This document shows positions 18,184-31,770 of a stretch of 64,000 nt of DNA, piece by piece (positions within the stretch are counted from its first letter, which is position 1; each line of letters begins with the position of its first letter). Position numbers and translations under genes: made by a program. The DNA comes from Geodermatophilus sp. TF02-6 (GTDB lineage: Bacteria; Actinomycetota; Actinomycetes; Mycobacteriales; Geodermatophilaceae): assembly GCF_003319115.1 (NCBI RefSeq), contig NZ_QOHF01000016.1, positions 1 through 64,000 of the forward strand, read 5' to 3'. Under the pieces are notes generated by a model, which ran no database searches, had not been told where the DNA came from, and worked only from the letters and a program-made list of their open reading frames with translations.

Positions 18184-19016
18184 GCCGGCTCGACGTGGTC
18201 GGCCTGCAGGCCGCGCTGGCCCTCGCTGGCCTCGTACTCGACCCGCTGGCCCTCCTCGAGGGAGCGGAAGCCGCCCCGGTCGGCGATCGCGGAGAAGTGC
18301 ACGAACACGTCGGGGCCGCCGTCGTCGGGCTCGATGAACCCGAACCCCTTCTCGGCGTTGAACCACTTGACCGTGCCGTTCCCCCGGCCGGCACGGCCAC
18401 CGCCACCACCGCCGGCGCCGGCGCGGCCGCCGGCGCCACCACCGCCGCCGGGACGGCCGCCGGTGCGCCCGGCGTCCCGACCGCGGTCGCGGTCGCGCTC
18501 GCGGTACCCGCCGCCGGGCCGCTCGAGGGACTGCACGTCCTCGGCCTGCGGCCCGCGCTGGCCCCGGGTGACGTCGAACTCGACCCGCTGGCCCTCCTCG
18601 AGGGTGCGGAAGCCGCCCCGGTCGGCGATCGCGGAGAAGTGCACGAACACGTCGGGGCCGCCGTCGTCGGGGGCGATGAACCCGAAGCCCTTGTCGGGGT
18701 CGAACCACGAGACCGTCCCGGTGCTGCGCCCACCGCGGGACGACGACCGGCCGCGGGCGGGACCCGGGTCACGGCCGTACCCGGTGTCGGGCCGCCGCGG
18801 GCCGCCCCCGCCGGACGGGCGCACCGAGTCGGCCTGCGGGCCGCGCTGGCCCTCGCTGGCCTCGTACTCGACCCGCTGGCCCTCCTCGAGGGTGCGGAAG
18901 CCGCCCTGGTCGTCGATCGCGGAGAAGTGGACGAAGACGTCACGCCCTCCGTCGTCGGGGGCGATGAACCCGAACCCCTTCTCTGCGTCGAACCACTTCA
19001 CCGTGCCCTGCGGCAT
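18180..19016 (-). CDS. Triple cold-shock-domain protein with Gly/Arg-rich linkers
   Basis: 278 residues. Three complete cold shock domains at about 4-65, 100-162 and 214-275, each with the RNP1-like KGFGFI and RNP2-like VFVHFS motifs. Each opens with GTV(K/S)WF. The linkers are basic and disordered: one carries [14 protein letters not shown], the other runs of G, A and R with few side chains. Bacterial CspA proteins are ~67 residues and single-domain; three RNA-binding domains on a flexible chain resemble eukaryotic RNA-binding proteins. Expected role: single-strand RNA/DNA binding, RNA chaperone. The domains are very similar at DNA level, pointing to internal duplication. ATG 19014-19016 follows an AGGAG site. 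Confidence 0.9.
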   Translation of the reverse strand: MPQGTVKWFDAEKGFGFIAPDDGGRDVFVHFSAIDDQGGFRTLEEGQRVEYEASEGQRGPQADSVRPSGGGGPRRPDTGYGRDPGPARGRSSSRGGRSTGTVSWFDPDKGFGFIAPDDGGPDVFVHFSAIADRGGFRTLEEGQRVEFDVTRGQRGPQAEDVQSLERPGGGYRERDRDRGRDAGRTGGRPGGGGGAGGRAGAGGGGGGRAGRGNGTVKWFNAEKGFGFIEPDDGGPDVFVHFSAIADRGGFRSLEEGQRVEYEASEGQRGLQADHVEPA

Positions 19017-19115
19017 CAACGTGCTCCTGCACTGCTCGTCGTCGGCGGGTCCGCCCCGCCAGGTCAGTCGGCCCGCCGCCGGTCCGGGCCGGCGCGGCCG
19101 TGCACACAGCCTCCC

Positions 19116-19361
19116 TCATCGGTCGCCGGCCCGGTCGGGCACCCGGGGGCGGCGGGTCACGACGCCGGGCGGGCGGGCGGTGCTCATCAGGTCCAACCGC
19201 GCGTCGAGCAGCTCGTCGAGCCGCGCCTCCGCGGCCTGGCAGGCGGTGATGGCCGCACCGCTCGGGGACCGGGCGAACGACGCGCGGGCCACGCCGAGGT
19301 CGCGGTGGGCCGCGAGGATGCGGCGGTCGACCTCGGACAGGGGGGCGACGGAGGGGAGCAT
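19116..19361 (-). CDS. Small hypothetical helical protein
   Basis: 81 residues from ATG 19359-19361. Mostly helical: SEVDRRILAAHRDLGVARAS, a short loop, then AAITACQAAEARLDELLDAR. A basic tail follows. No family recognised. Upstream frame extends but has no good start. It lies 99 bp downstream of the start of the cold shock gene, on the same strand. Confidence 0.5.
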   Translation of the reverse strand: MLPSVAPLSEVDRRILAAHRDLGVARASFARSPSGAAITACQAAEARLDELLDARLDLMSTARPPGVVTRRPRVPDRAGDR

Positions 19362-19538
19362 GCGACTCTCCGCGGGGATCCGGGCCTGGGAGTCCGACTG
19401 CCCGAACCCACGGCCGGGCTCCCCATACCCCACCGCACGCGGGGTTCAACCCGGCCGACCGTCTCGGGCGGGTGTCCCGGTCACCGGTCGGGGTACGGGG
19501 GAGCGACCCAGGACAGCGACCCATGGACGGGAGAGAAC

Positions 19539-20123
19539 ATGACCAGCAGTGACAACCACTTCGTGGCGCAGGCGGTGCACGACCTGGGCTCGGCGCTGTG
19601 GCTCGGCGGAGCGGTCATGGGCATCGCCGGCGTCAACAAGTCCGGCAGCGACCTGTCGCAGGGCATCGACCGCATCCGGGTCGCCGGCTCCGCGTGGCGC
19701 CGGTACGCCCCCGCCCAGTGGGGCGGCATCGCGGCCACCCTGCTGGCCGGGCTGCGGCTGACCCAGGTCGGCGGCCGGCGGCTCGCCCTGCAGAAGGGCT
19801 TCGGTTCGGTCGGCGCCCTCAAGGCGGGGCTGGCGGTGGCCGGCGCGGCCGCCACCGGGTACGCCGCCTACAGCGGCAGCCGGATCGGCAAGCTGGCCGA
19901 GGAGGCCCAGCGGCGCGGGGAGCAGGTGGAGGTCAAGGACGCCACGCTGCCCACCGCCGGCACCCCGGCCGAGATCACGAAGTGGCAGCGCCGGCAGCGG
20001 GTCACCCAGTTCGCCGTCCCGGCGTTGGCCGGCGCCAACATCGTGTGCGGCTCGTGGCTGGTGCAGTCCTACCGGCTCGGCTCGACCGCCAAGGGCGTGC
20101 TGCGCCGGCTGCTCCCCGACTGA
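19539..20123 (+). CDS. Hypothetical membrane protein
   Basis: 194 residues with about four weak hydrophobic segments (HDLGSALWLGGAVMGIAG; WGGIAATLLAGLRL; GLAVAGAAATGYAAYS; FAVPALAGANIVCGSWLVQ). A charged loop (KLAEEAQRRGEQVEVKDA) lies between the third and fourth. I recognise the general type, common in Geodermatophilaceae-like genomes, but not a function. ATG 19539 is preceded by GGGAGAG. A stretch of 14-bp tandem repeats follows the gene. Confidence 0.7.
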   Translation: MTSSDNHFVAQAVHDLGSALWLGGAVMGIAGVNKSGSDLSQGIDRIRVAGSAWRRYAPAQWGGIAATLLAGLRLTQVGGRRLALQKGFGSVGALKAGLAVAGAAATGYAAYSGSRIGKLAEEAQRRGEQVEVKDATLPTAGTPAEITKWQRRQRVTQFAVPALAGANIVCGSWLVQSYRLGSTAKGVLRRLLPD

Positions 20124-20161
20124 GCAGCCCACCGCCGCGGTCCGTGGCACAGTGCCATGAC

Positions 20162-20269
20162 GGGGAGCGCGGGACGGGGAGCGCGGGACGGGGAGCGCGG
20201 GACGCGGAGCGCGGGACGGGGAGCGCGGGACGCGGAGCGCGGGACGGGGAGCGCGGGACGGGGAGCGCC
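20162..20269. repeat. 14-bp tandem repeat, seven full units plus a partial
   Basis: GGGGAGCGCGGGAC repeated at 20162, 20176, 20190, 20204, 20218, 20232 and 20246 with G/C variation at the second base, then a truncated unit. It fills the spacer between the membrane protein and the MoxR gene. Because 14 is not a multiple of three, any reading frame through it changes with copy number. Confidence 0.9.
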
Positions 20270-20342
20270 CCACCCGTCGCGGGACGAAGCCGGCCGCGTC
20301 GCCCTCCCGGCGGCGCGGCCGGCCCGCCGCGGCGGAGGACGG

Positions 20343-21413
20343 GTGACATCGGACCCAGGAGGGACGACGTGGCAGGACGGGAGCGGGACGGTGCCGTCCC
20401 GACCGGGCGAGTCGGCGCCGTCCCCGGGCGGGGGTGAGGGGCGCGTGGCCGCAGGAACCGAGCGCAGCGCGGGGGTGGACAGCACGGGGGTGGACGACGT
20501 CGCCGGGGACGGCGTCGCCGCCGTCCGGGCCCGCGTCGGCCGGCGCGTGGTCGGCCGGGAGTCCGAGCTGGACCTGGTGCTGGCCGCGGTCGCCGCCGGC
20601 CGGGACATCGTCCTCGAGGGCCCCCCGGGGACCAGCAAGACCACCATGCTCAAGGCGATCACCGCGGAGTGGGGCATCCCGCTGCTGTTCGTCGAGGGCA
20701 ACGCCGACCTGACCCCGGCCAAGATCGTCGGGCACCACAACCCGGCGCGGGTGCTGCGCGAGGACTACAGCGCGGACAACTTCGTGCCCGGGCCGCTGGT
20801 CGAGGCGATGCAGGCCGGCGGCTTCCTCTACATCGAGGAGTTCAACCGGGCGCCGGAGGACACGCTCAACACCCTGCTCACCGCGATCGCCGACCGCTCG
20901 ATCACCGTGCCCCGGGTCGGCACGGTCACCGCCCGCCCGACGTTCCGGGTCATCGCGTCGATGAACCCCTACGACAACGTGGGCACCACCCGGCTGTCCA
21001 CGAGCGTCCACGACCGGCTCTGCCGGCTGGCGATCGGCTACCAGGACGAGGAGGCCGAACGCGACATCGTGGCGCTGCGGGCCGGCGGGGGGAAGGGGCC
21101 GCTGCGCGCCCGGCTGGTCACCGACGGGGTCGCGGTCACCCGGGCCACCCGGACGCACCCCGACGTACGGCAGGGCAGCAGCGTGCGCGGGGCCATCGAC
21201 ACCGTCCTGGTCGCGCTGCAGCTGTCCGCGCTGCGCGGCATCGGGGACGCCGCCGACGAGCGGTACCCGGAGACCGTCTTCGACGCGATGGTGGTGGCGC
21301 TGTCGGGGCGCATCCACCTCGACGAGGCGGCCGAGACCAGCGCGGAGCGGGTGCTCCGCGAGATCTGGGAGGACCACTTCGTGCTGCAGCCGGCCACCGC
21401 GGCCCCGGGTTGA
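20343..21413 (+). CDS. MoxR-family AAA+ ATPase
   Basis: About 356 residues. Walker A is LEGPPGTSKTTM, Walker B is FLYIEEFNRAPED, and sensor 1 is VIASMNPYDNVG. MoxR ATPases are chaperone-like remodelling machines that work with a von Willebrand factor A protein, which is encoded next. GTG 20343 is preferred because GGAGG lies four bases before it; GTG 20445 is an alternative closer to the conserved start. The extra N-terminal residues are Gly/Ser/Pro-rich. The frame stays open upstream through the 14-bp repeat, but translation of that part is unlikely. Confidence 0.85.
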   Translation: MTSDPGGTTWQDGSGTVPSRPGESAPSPGGGEGRVAAGTERSAGVDSTGVDDVAGDGVAAVRARVGRRVVGRESELDLVLAAVAAGRDIVLEGPPGTSKTTMLKAITAEWGIPLLFVEGNADLTPAKIVGHHNPARVLREDYSADNFVPGPLVEAMQAGGFLYIEEFNRAPEDTLNTLLTAIADRSITVPRVGTVTARPTFRVIASMNPYDNVGTTRLSTSVHDRLCRLAIGYQDEEAERDIVALRAGGGKGPLRARLVTDGVAVTRATRTHPDVRQGSSVRGAIDTVLVALQLSALRGIGDAADERYPETVFDAMVVALSGRIHLDEAAETSAERVLREIWEDHFVLQPATAAPG

Positions 21414-21557
21414 AGGGCCGTCGAGGCCGACTCGCCGATCCGCCGTCCCGGTCCGCCGCGGGCGGACCGCCGCCCTCCGCTGCGGCGCCGGCCCAAGCAG
21501 CTGACCGAGCAGCCGACCCTCTTCGAGCAGCGCAGCGGCGGAGCCGGCGGCGGCACG

Positions 21558-22400
21558 GTGCTCACCGCGCGGCCCGGCGGAGGGCGCCGCGGCCCGGCCC
21601 CGCCCGGCAGCACCGCCCCGGGCACCACCGACGAGCCGGCCGCACTGGTCGAGCTGCCGGCCGACGGCCCCGGCCCCGACCCGCAGGTGCGCGCCCGCGC
21701 CCGGCAGATCGCCGCCCGGCTGGCCGTGCCCCGCCCGCGGCACGACGTGCTCACCCGCCGCGGCGCCGGCGACCTGGCCAGCGTGCCCTACCGCGGCGGC
21801 TCGGACGACATCGACCTCGACCGCACCATCGAGGTGCTCGCCGAGCGGCCGGTGCCGGAGGACGAGGACATCGTCGTCCGCGACCGGGTGCGCACCCGCC
21901 GGTCGGTGGTGCTCGCCGTCGACGTGTCCGGCTCGATGCGCGGCGAGCGCGTCCGTACCGCCGCCGCGACCGTGGCCGCGCTCGCCGGCGAGCTGTCCCG
22001 CGACGACCTGGCCGTGCTCGCCTTCTGGTCCGACGCCGCCGTCCTGCTGCACCTCGGCCAGCCGGTCGCCCCGCTGACGCTGCTCGACCAGCTGCTCGCC
22101 GTCCCGGCCCGGGGGTTGACCAACGTCGCCTTCCCGCTGCAGCAGGCCGCCCGGCAGCTGGCCCGGGTCCCGGCCCGGGACGCGCGCGTCGTGCTGCTGT
22201 CGGACTGCGTGCACAACGCCGGCCCCGACCCCCGGCCGGACGCCGCCCGGCTGCCCCGCCTGGACGTGCTGCTCGACGTCTCCGGCGAGCACGACCTGCA
22301 GCTGGGGCGGGAACTGGCCCGCGCCGGCCGGGGACGGCTGACCCGCATCCGCACCCACCGGGACGTCGCCCCCGCGCTCAGCCGCGCCTTCGCCGGCTGA
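21558..22400 (+). CDS. VWA domain protein, partner of the MoxR ATPase
   Basis: 280 residues from the first canonical start (GTG 21558). The von Willebrand A domain has the metal-ion site VVLAVDVSGSMRGERVRTA, with a later Thr in ARGLTNVAFPL and DCVHNAGPD. Its co-occurrence with a MoxR ATPase is the well-known two-gene chaperone pair. Oddly, the same frame from about 21460 to 21557 also looks coding (PKQLTEQPTLFEQRSGGAGG, with G/C third positions), yet no ATG, GTG or TTG is available between the MoxR stop (21411-21413) and 21558 in that frame. The true start may be a CTG, or the 5' end may be disturbed. Confidence 0.78.
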   Translation: MLTARPGGGRRGPAPPGSTAPGTTDEPAALVELPADGPGPDPQVRARARQIAARLAVPRPRHDVLTRRGAGDLASVPYRGGSDDIDLDRTIEVLAERPVPEDEDIVVRDRVRTRRSVVLAVDVSGSMRGERVRTAAATVAALAGELSRDDLAVLAFWSDAAVLLHLGQPVAPLTLLDQLLAVPARGLTNVAFPLQQAARQLARVPARDARVVLLSDCVHNAGPDPRPDAARLPRLDVLLDVSGEHDLQLGRELARAGRGRLTRIRTHRDVAPALSRAFAG

Positions 22401-22409
22401 CGGCGCCTG

Positions 22410-22457
22410 TCGCCCTGCCCGCCGTTCACCCTGCCCGACGTTCGCCCTGCCCGCCGT
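22410..22457. repeat. 16-bp tandem repeat, three units
   Basis: TCGCCCTGCCCGCCGT at 22410, 22426 (two changes) and 22442, directly between the VWA stop and palindrome copy B. Confidence 0.8.
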
Positions 22458-22526
22458 GATCATGGGGTCGTTGCCGGCCGCTGCGGCGTGTCCGGCCGTG
22501 TCACCGACAACAACCCCATGATCACC
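22457..22526. repeat. Palindromic repeat element, copy B
   Basis: The arms TGATCATGGGGTCGTTGCCGG (left) and its near complement on the right (CAACAACCCCATGATCA at 22509-22525) flank a centre that reads ACACGGCCGGACACGCCG on the minus strand. The same core appears in copy C with one change. The element lies between two tandem genes. Confidence 0.8.
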
Positions 22527-22694
22527 GCCGACCGTCGCCTCCAGGACACTCCGGGAAGGAGCGCGGCCGCCGCCTGACCGGGCTGCAACCGGCTGCAACG
22601 CCTTCCCCCGTCGGGCGGGCCGGGGTGTGCTGGCGGCAGCCTCCCCCGCGGAGGGCCCTCGAGGGACGACAGACAGCGACATGGAGGCAGCGTC

Positions 22695-23750
22695 GTGAAG
22701 GCAGCCCGGTTCCACGGTCGCGGCGACATCCGCATCGACGACGTACCCGAGCCGCAGGTCGGCCCCGGCACGGTGGCGGTCGAGGTCGAGTGGTGCGGCA
22801 TCTGCGGGTCGGACCTGCACGAGTACCTCGAGGGCCCGATCTTCGTGCCCACCGCCGAGGCGCCGCACCCGCTGACGGGGGAGAGCGTGCCGGTCACCCT
22901 CGGGCACGAGTTCGCCGGCGTGGTGGCCGAGGTCGGCGAGGGCGTGGACGACGTGCGGGTCGGCGACCGGGTGGCCGTGGAGCCCTACGTCGTCTGCGGC
23001 CGCTGCGACGCCTGCCGGCGCGGCCGCTACAACGTCTGCCGCAGCCTGGGCTTCGTCGGCCTCTCCGGCGGCGGCGGGGGCTTCTCGCCGCTGGTCGTAG
23101 CCGAGCGCCGGTGGATCCACCCGCTGGGCGAGCTGGGCACCGACGTCGGCGCGCTCGTCGAGCCGCTCGCCGTCGCCTACCACGCGGTCCGGATCTCCGG
23201 CGCCCGGCCGGGGCACTCGGCGGTGGTGTTCGGCGCCGGCCCCATCGGGCTGGTGACCACCGCCGCCCTGACCGCCGCCGGGGTCGAGCAGGTCGTCGTC
23301 GTGGAGCCGGCCGAGGCCCGCAAGCAGAAGGCCTCCGTCGCCGGAGCCTCGACCGTGCTCGACCCGCGCACCGTCGACGTCACCGAGGCCGTCGACGAGC
23401 TCACCGAGGGCCGCGGTGCGGACGTCACCTTCGAGTGCGCCGGCGTCGACCAGGTGCTCGCGACCGCGATCCGCTGCACCCGCGCCGGCGGGACCTGCGT
23501 CAACGTCGCCATCTGGGGCCACGAGGCCAGCGTCGCGGTGAACGACCTGGTGTTCCGCGAGGTCAACCTGCTGGGCAGCCTGGCCTACGCCGGCGACCAC
23601 CCGGCCACGATCGAGATGGTGGCCAGCGGCCGGGTCGACCCGTTCCAGTTCATCACCGGGCGGATCGGGCTCGACGACATCGTCGAGAGGGGCTTCCGCG
23701 AGCTGGTCGACAACAAGGAGAACGTCAAGATCCTCGTGCGACCCCGATGA
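22695..23750 (+). CDS. Zinc-dependent alcohol dehydrogenase, 2,3-butanediol dehydrogenase type
   Basis: 351 residues of the medium-chain dehydrogenase family. Catalytic zinc residues: Cys37 in WCGICGSDLHEY and the GHE of TLGHEFAG. Structural zinc: CGRCDACRRGRYNVC. NAD-binding Rossmann motif VFGAGPIGLVTTAAL. The DLHEYLEGP and VEPLAVAYHAVR segments match (R,R)-butanediol/acetoin dehydrogenases more than simple alcohol dehydrogenases. Start is GTG 22695, 8 bases after GGAGG; an ATG at 22681 leads at once to a stop. Expected reaction: NAD-linked interconversion of a vicinal diol and its acyloin. Confidence 0.85.
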   Translation: MKAARFHGRGDIRIDDVPEPQVGPGTVAVEVEWCGICGSDLHEYLEGPIFVPTAEAPHPLTGESVPVTLGHEFAGVVAEVGEGVDDVRVGDRVAVEPYVVCGRCDACRRGRYNVCRSLGFVGLSGGGGGFSPLVVAERRWIHPLGELGTDVGALVEPLAVAYHAVRISGARPGHSAVVFGAGPIGLVTTAALTAAGVEQVVVVEPAEARKQKASVAGASTVLDPRTVDVTEAVDELTEGRGADVTFECAGVDQVLATAIRCTRAGGTCVNVAIWGHEASVAVNDLVFREVNLLGSLAYAGDHPATIEMVASGRVDPFQFITGRIGLDDIVERGFRELVDNKENVKILVRPR

Positions 23751-23793
23751 CGACGTCCTCCGGCGGTGTCCGTGCCCGGTCCGGTGCTCACCC

Positions 23794-23846
23794 GCCGCGG
23801 TGCACCCGGCCGCGGTGCACCCTGCCGCGGTGCACCCTGCCGCGTC
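23794..23846. repeat. 15-bp tandem repeat, three units plus a partial
   Basis: GCCGCGGTGCACCCT at 23794 (one change), 23809 and 23824, then GCCGCG, in the spacer between the convergent dehydrogenase and YciI genes. It reaches the YciI stop. Confidence 0.8.
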
Positions 23847-24129
23847 AGCCGACGACGACGGCCCAGGGCCGGACCACCCAGCTCGTCACCAGGCCGTGGA
23901 CGACGTAGGGGTCGGACTCGGCGAACCGCTCGACCACCTCGCGCGGCGCGGTCCACACCAGCAGCGCGCGGTCGTGGGGGTCGGGCAGGGCGCCGGCCAG
24001 CAGCAGCTCGCCGCGCTCGTGCGCCGCCCTGGCCAGGGCCAGGTGCTCCTCGCGCAGCGCCGCGCGCCGCTGCAGGTAGTCGTCGGCCAGCGTGTACTCG
24101 AGCACGGCGTACTGCGGGGCACCGCTCAC
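23845..24129 (-). CDS. YciI-family protein
   Basis: 94 residues with the ferredoxin-like YciI fold: opening strand YAVLEYTLADDYLQRR, then EEHLALARAAHERGELLLAGAL, DPHDRALLVW, and ESDPYVVHGLV near the end. The conserved His (REEHL) and Asp (SDPYV) of the family are present. Function is unknown; some relatives act as dehalogenase or decarboxylase-like enzymes. The GTG start overlaps the MFS stop (GTGA), so it is second in a two-gene operon. Confidence 0.85.
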   Translation of the reverse strand: MSGAPQYAVLEYTLADDYLQRRAALREEHLALARAAHERGELLLAGALPDPHDRALLVWTAPREVVERFAESDPYVVHGLVTSWVVRPWAVVVG

Positions 24130-25352
24130 GCCGACAGCCTGGCACGCACCGGCGGCGCCGGGCGCAGGGTCCGGCCCAGCACCAGCGCGCCCAGCCCGGC
24201 GAGGACGACGGTCAGCAGGGCGACCCGCAGGCTGGTGGCGTCGGCGACCGCGCCGACCAGCGGCGGGGAGAGCAGGAAGCCGATCCGCAGCAGCCAGTTG
24301 ACCACCGTTAGGCCCAGGCCGGCCGGCAGCCCGGGCAGCTCGTCGGCGGCGGCGTAGACGGCGGGCACCAGGGTGGCCACGCCCAGGCCGGCCAGGGTGA
24401 AGCCCACCAGCGTGGTCGCCACCGACGGCAGCGCCAGGGCCAGCCCCATCCCGGCGGCGGTGAGCGCGCCGCCGACCCGGACCACCCGGCGCCGGCCGAA
24501 CCGGTCGACGACGCGGTCGCCGGTGAGCCGCCCGGTGGTCATCGCGGCCTGCAGGGCGACGAACCCGAGCCCGGCCGTGGCGGCGCCGGTGAGCAGCTCC
24601 TCGCGCAGGTACAGGGCGCTCCACGAGGCGCCGGCGTCCTCCACGAGCGCGCCGCAGACGGCGAGCACGCCCAGGGCGGCCAGCGCCGCGACGGCCGCCC
24701 GGGCGGGGTGCCGGCCCGGGCCCGGTCGTCCGCCGTGCGGCGCGGCGTCGCGGCCGGCGTCGTCCGGCCCGGGCAGCACGGCACGGGAGGCGAGCAGCGC
24801 CACCCCGCCGAAGACGGCGGCGGAGATCCCCAGGTGCACGCCGAGCGGGACGCCGAGGCCGGCGGCGGCCGAGCCCAGGATGCCGCCGGCGACCGCGCCG
24901 ATGCTCCAGATGCCGTGGAAGGCGTTGAGGATCGACCGCCCGTAGCGCCGCTGCACCCGCAGGCCGTGCGCGTTCTGGGCCACGTCGACGACGGCGTCGA
25001 GCGCGCCGGCGACGAGCAGCACCGCCGCCAGGGCGCCCCAGCTCGGCGCCACCGCCACCGCCCAGATCACGCCGGCCAGCAGCACCAGGCCCCACGAGGC
25101 CACCCGGCCGGAGCCGAGGCGGCGGATCAGCACCGCCGCGGACAGCCCGGCCAGCAGCGCACCCAGCGGCAGCGCGGCCAGGGCGGTCCCCAGGGAGGTC
25201 GCGGAGAGGCCGAGCCGCTCCTTCACCTCCGGCAGCCGGGGCACGAGGTTGGCGTAGAGGACGGCGTTGACGAAGAAGCAGGCGCCCACCGCGGCCCGCG
25301 CGTTCCGCAGCCGCGGGGAGGGAGCGGTCACGACGTCGTCCCGGAGCGCCAT
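24126..25352 (-). CDS. MFS transporter
   Basis: 408 residues, about twelve hydrophobic segments. Typical helix 2-3 loop is weak (LIRRLGSGRVASWG), while the second half carries the canonical GDRVVDRFGRRRVVRVGG. The segment GALDAVVDVAQNAHGLRVQRR with FHGIWSIGAVAGG resembles the YbjJ/fucose-permease-like branch. Substrate unknown. ATG 25350-25352 is the likely start. Its own operon includes YciI. It diverges from the large P-type ATPase gene with 140 bp between starts. Confidence 0.82.
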   Translation of the reverse strand: MALRDDVVTAPSPRLRNARAAVGACFFVNAVLYANLVPRLPEVKERLGLSATSLGTALAALPLGALLAGLSAAVLIRRLGSGRVASWGLVLLAGVIWAVAVAPSWGALAAVLLVAGALDAVVDVAQNAHGLRVQRRYGRSILNAFHGIWSIGAVAGGILGSAAAGLGVPLGVHLGISAAVFGGVALLASRAVLPGPDDAGRDAAPHGGRPGPGRHPARAAVAALAALGVLAVCGALVEDAGASWSALYLREELLTGAATAGLGFVALQAAMTTGRLTGDRVVDRFGRRRVVRVGGALTAAGMGLALALPSVATTLVGFTLAGLGVATLVPAVYAAADELPGLPAGLGLTVVNWLLRIGFLLSPPLVGAVADATSLRVALLTVVLAGLGALVLGRTLRPAPPVRARLSA

Positions 25353-25492
25353 GCCGCGACCGTACGCAGCGCCGGGACGCGGCTGGCACGGCCGGGGGTC
25401 GGACGGCGCGCCGTCCAAGGGCGTGGTAGGGCCCCGGCGGGCGTACCGTCCGCAGGGTCTCCCCTCCCGGGAGTGAGGTCCGAGGAGGCCGA

Positions 25493-30145
<4,653 letters not shown>

Positions 30146-30277
30146 CCGGCGGGCGCTCAGCCGCCGCAGCGCGCCTCCCGGGTGCTCGCCCGGACCGGCC
30201 GGGGCCGGCCCCGACTGCCTCCGGCCGGGTACCCGCCGTGGTAGGAGTGCGGGCAGCCGAGCCGACAGGGGTGGGCC

Positions 30278-31285
30278 ATGAGGTGGGCCGAGCGGGTGGA
30301 CCGGTTCCAGCGACGGCACCCGGCAGCGGGGTTCCCGATCGCGGTGCTCTACAAGTTCCTCGACGACGACGGTCACTTCCTCGCCGCGCTGATCACCTAC
30401 TACGGCTTCCTGGCGCTGTTCCCGGTGCTGCTCCTGCTGGCCACCGTCCTGGGCCTGGTGCTGAAGGGCAACCCGGAGCTGCAGCAGCAGCTGATCGACT
30501 CGGCGCTGGCGGAGTTCCCCGTGATCGGGCCGCAGCTGGCCCGGCCGGAGGGCCTCGGCGGCGGGGCCACCGGGATCGTCGTCGGCGGGCTGGTCGCCCT
30601 CTACGGGGCCACGGGGCTGGGCCAGGCGCTCCAGCACGCGATGAACAGCATGTGGGCGGTGCCGCGGCACAGCCGGCCCGATCCGATCACGGCCCGCGGG
30701 CGCAGTCTGCTGCTGCTGTGCACCCTCGGCCTGCTGCTGCTGGCCAGCACGGTGATCTCCGCGCTGGGCACCGGCACCGCGGCCTACGGGGGTTGGGTGC
30801 ACGTGCCGGTCACCGTCGTCACGGTGCTGGCCAACGCGGCGGTGTTCGTCCTGGGCTTCCGCATCACCACCGCCCGCCGGCTCACCACCCGGCAGGTGCT
30901 GCCCGGCGCGCTGGCCGCCGCGGTGCTCTGGCAGCTGCTGCAGTCCTTCGGCGGGGTCTACGTCGCCCGGGTCGTCGCCAACGCCAGCGCCGTCGACGCG
31001 GTCTTCGCCCTCGTGCTCGGCCTGCTCGCCTTCGTCTACATCGCGGCGATCGCGCTCGTGGTGTGCGTGCAGATCGACGTCGTCCGGGTGGACCACCTCT
31101 ACCCGCGCGCGCTGCTCACCCCGTTCGTCGAGCACACCGACCTGACCGAGGGCGACGAGCGGGTGTACGCCGAGGCGGCGCGCGCCCAGCAGGCGGTCAA
31201 GCACGAGGAGGTCGAGGTGCGCTTCGACGCCGGCGACACCGGGACCGGTGGGGCCTCGGACGGACGTCCCGAGGAGCGGTCGTAG
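30278..31285 (+). CDS. YihY/BrkB-family membrane protein
   Basis: 335 residues with six membrane segments. Family signatures: FLAALITYYGFLALFPVLLLL near the start, GLVALYGATGLGQALQHAMNSMW in the middle, and PGALAAAVLWQLLQSFGGVYV later. The acidic tail (EEVEVRFDAGDTGTGGASDG) is cytoplasmic. The function of YihY is not settled despite the old RNase BN name. ATG 30278 has only a weak ribosome site. It may share a transcript with the P-type ATPase (132 bp gap). Confidence 0.87.
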   Translation: MRWAERVDRFQRRHPAAGFPIAVLYKFLDDDGHFLAALITYYGFLALFPVLLLLATVLGLVLKGNPELQQQLIDSALAEFPVIGPQLARPEGLGGGATGIVVGGLVALYGATGLGQALQHAMNSMWAVPRHSRPDPITARGRSLLLLCTLGLLLLASTVISALGTGTAAYGGWVHVPVTVVTVLANAAVFVLGFRITTARRLTTRQVLPGALAAAVLWQLLQSFGGVYVARVVANASAVDAVFALVLGLLAFVYIAAIALVVCVQIDVVRVDHLYPRALLTPFVEHTDLTEGDERVYAEAARAQQAVKHEEVEVRFDAGDTGTGGASDGRPEERS

Positions 31286-31348
31286 CCGCTGCCGTGCCCG
31301 GGGTCCCGATCGGCTCGTCCCGACGGTCGTGGTCGGTCGCGCCGCTGG

Positions 31349-31660
31349 TCAGGGAGCCGGGTCCGTGACGTCCTCCGTCGACGACGGGTCCACGGCCGTC
31401 CGGGCGAACACGACGACGTCGGTCCGGCGTGCCCCGACCTCCAGTCCGGAGCGCAGCACGCCCTCGCGGACGAACCCGCACCTGGCGAGCACTCTCTGCG
31501 AGGGGACGTCGTCCGGCTCGACCCACGCCTCCACCCGGGTCGTCCCGCCGCGTCCCAGGGCCCAGTCCGTCGCCAGGCACACCGAGCGCGTCGCCCACCC
31601 GCACCGGCGCGCACCGGGGACGACCCAGTAGCCCAGGCCGGCCACCGCGAGCGCCGGCCG
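31349..31660 (-). pseudogene. GNAT acetyltransferase, N-terminal half missing
   Basis: The frame contains only the C-terminal half of a RimJ/RimL-type acetyltransferase: [19 protein letters not shown] (acetyl-CoA loop, with the expected RGxG partly altered to RCGWA), [20 protein letters not shown], NxxS-like [20 protein letters not shown], and DVVVFART. About 80-90 N-terminal residues of the fold are absent; upstream sequence to 31770 has no matching frame. Probably a deletion remnant. Confidence 0.6.
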
Positions 31661-31770
31661 GCGGGGACACGACGGCCGCGCAAACCGGTGGCGTCCGCCG
31701 GTCCGACCGCGCACAGTCGCGTCGGTGGGTCGGAGGACGCCGCGACGCACCACCCGCGACAGGAGCCGTC

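Noticed and set aside
20162..20269. Possible CRISPR array
   Set aside because: Units are 14 bp and contiguous with no spacers. The same holds for the other arrays; no cas genes are present.
22560..22694. A riboswitch or leader RNA upstream of the butanediol-dehydrogenase-like gene
   Set aside because: No conserved helix arrangement or terminator/antiterminator pair could be drawn; the only strong structure nearby is palindrome copy B.
31286..31770. The GNAT frame extended to the start at 31753 as an intact gene
   Set aside because: The N-terminal half is Arg/Gly-rich and lacks the first strands and helices of the fold; only the C-terminal half is genuine.
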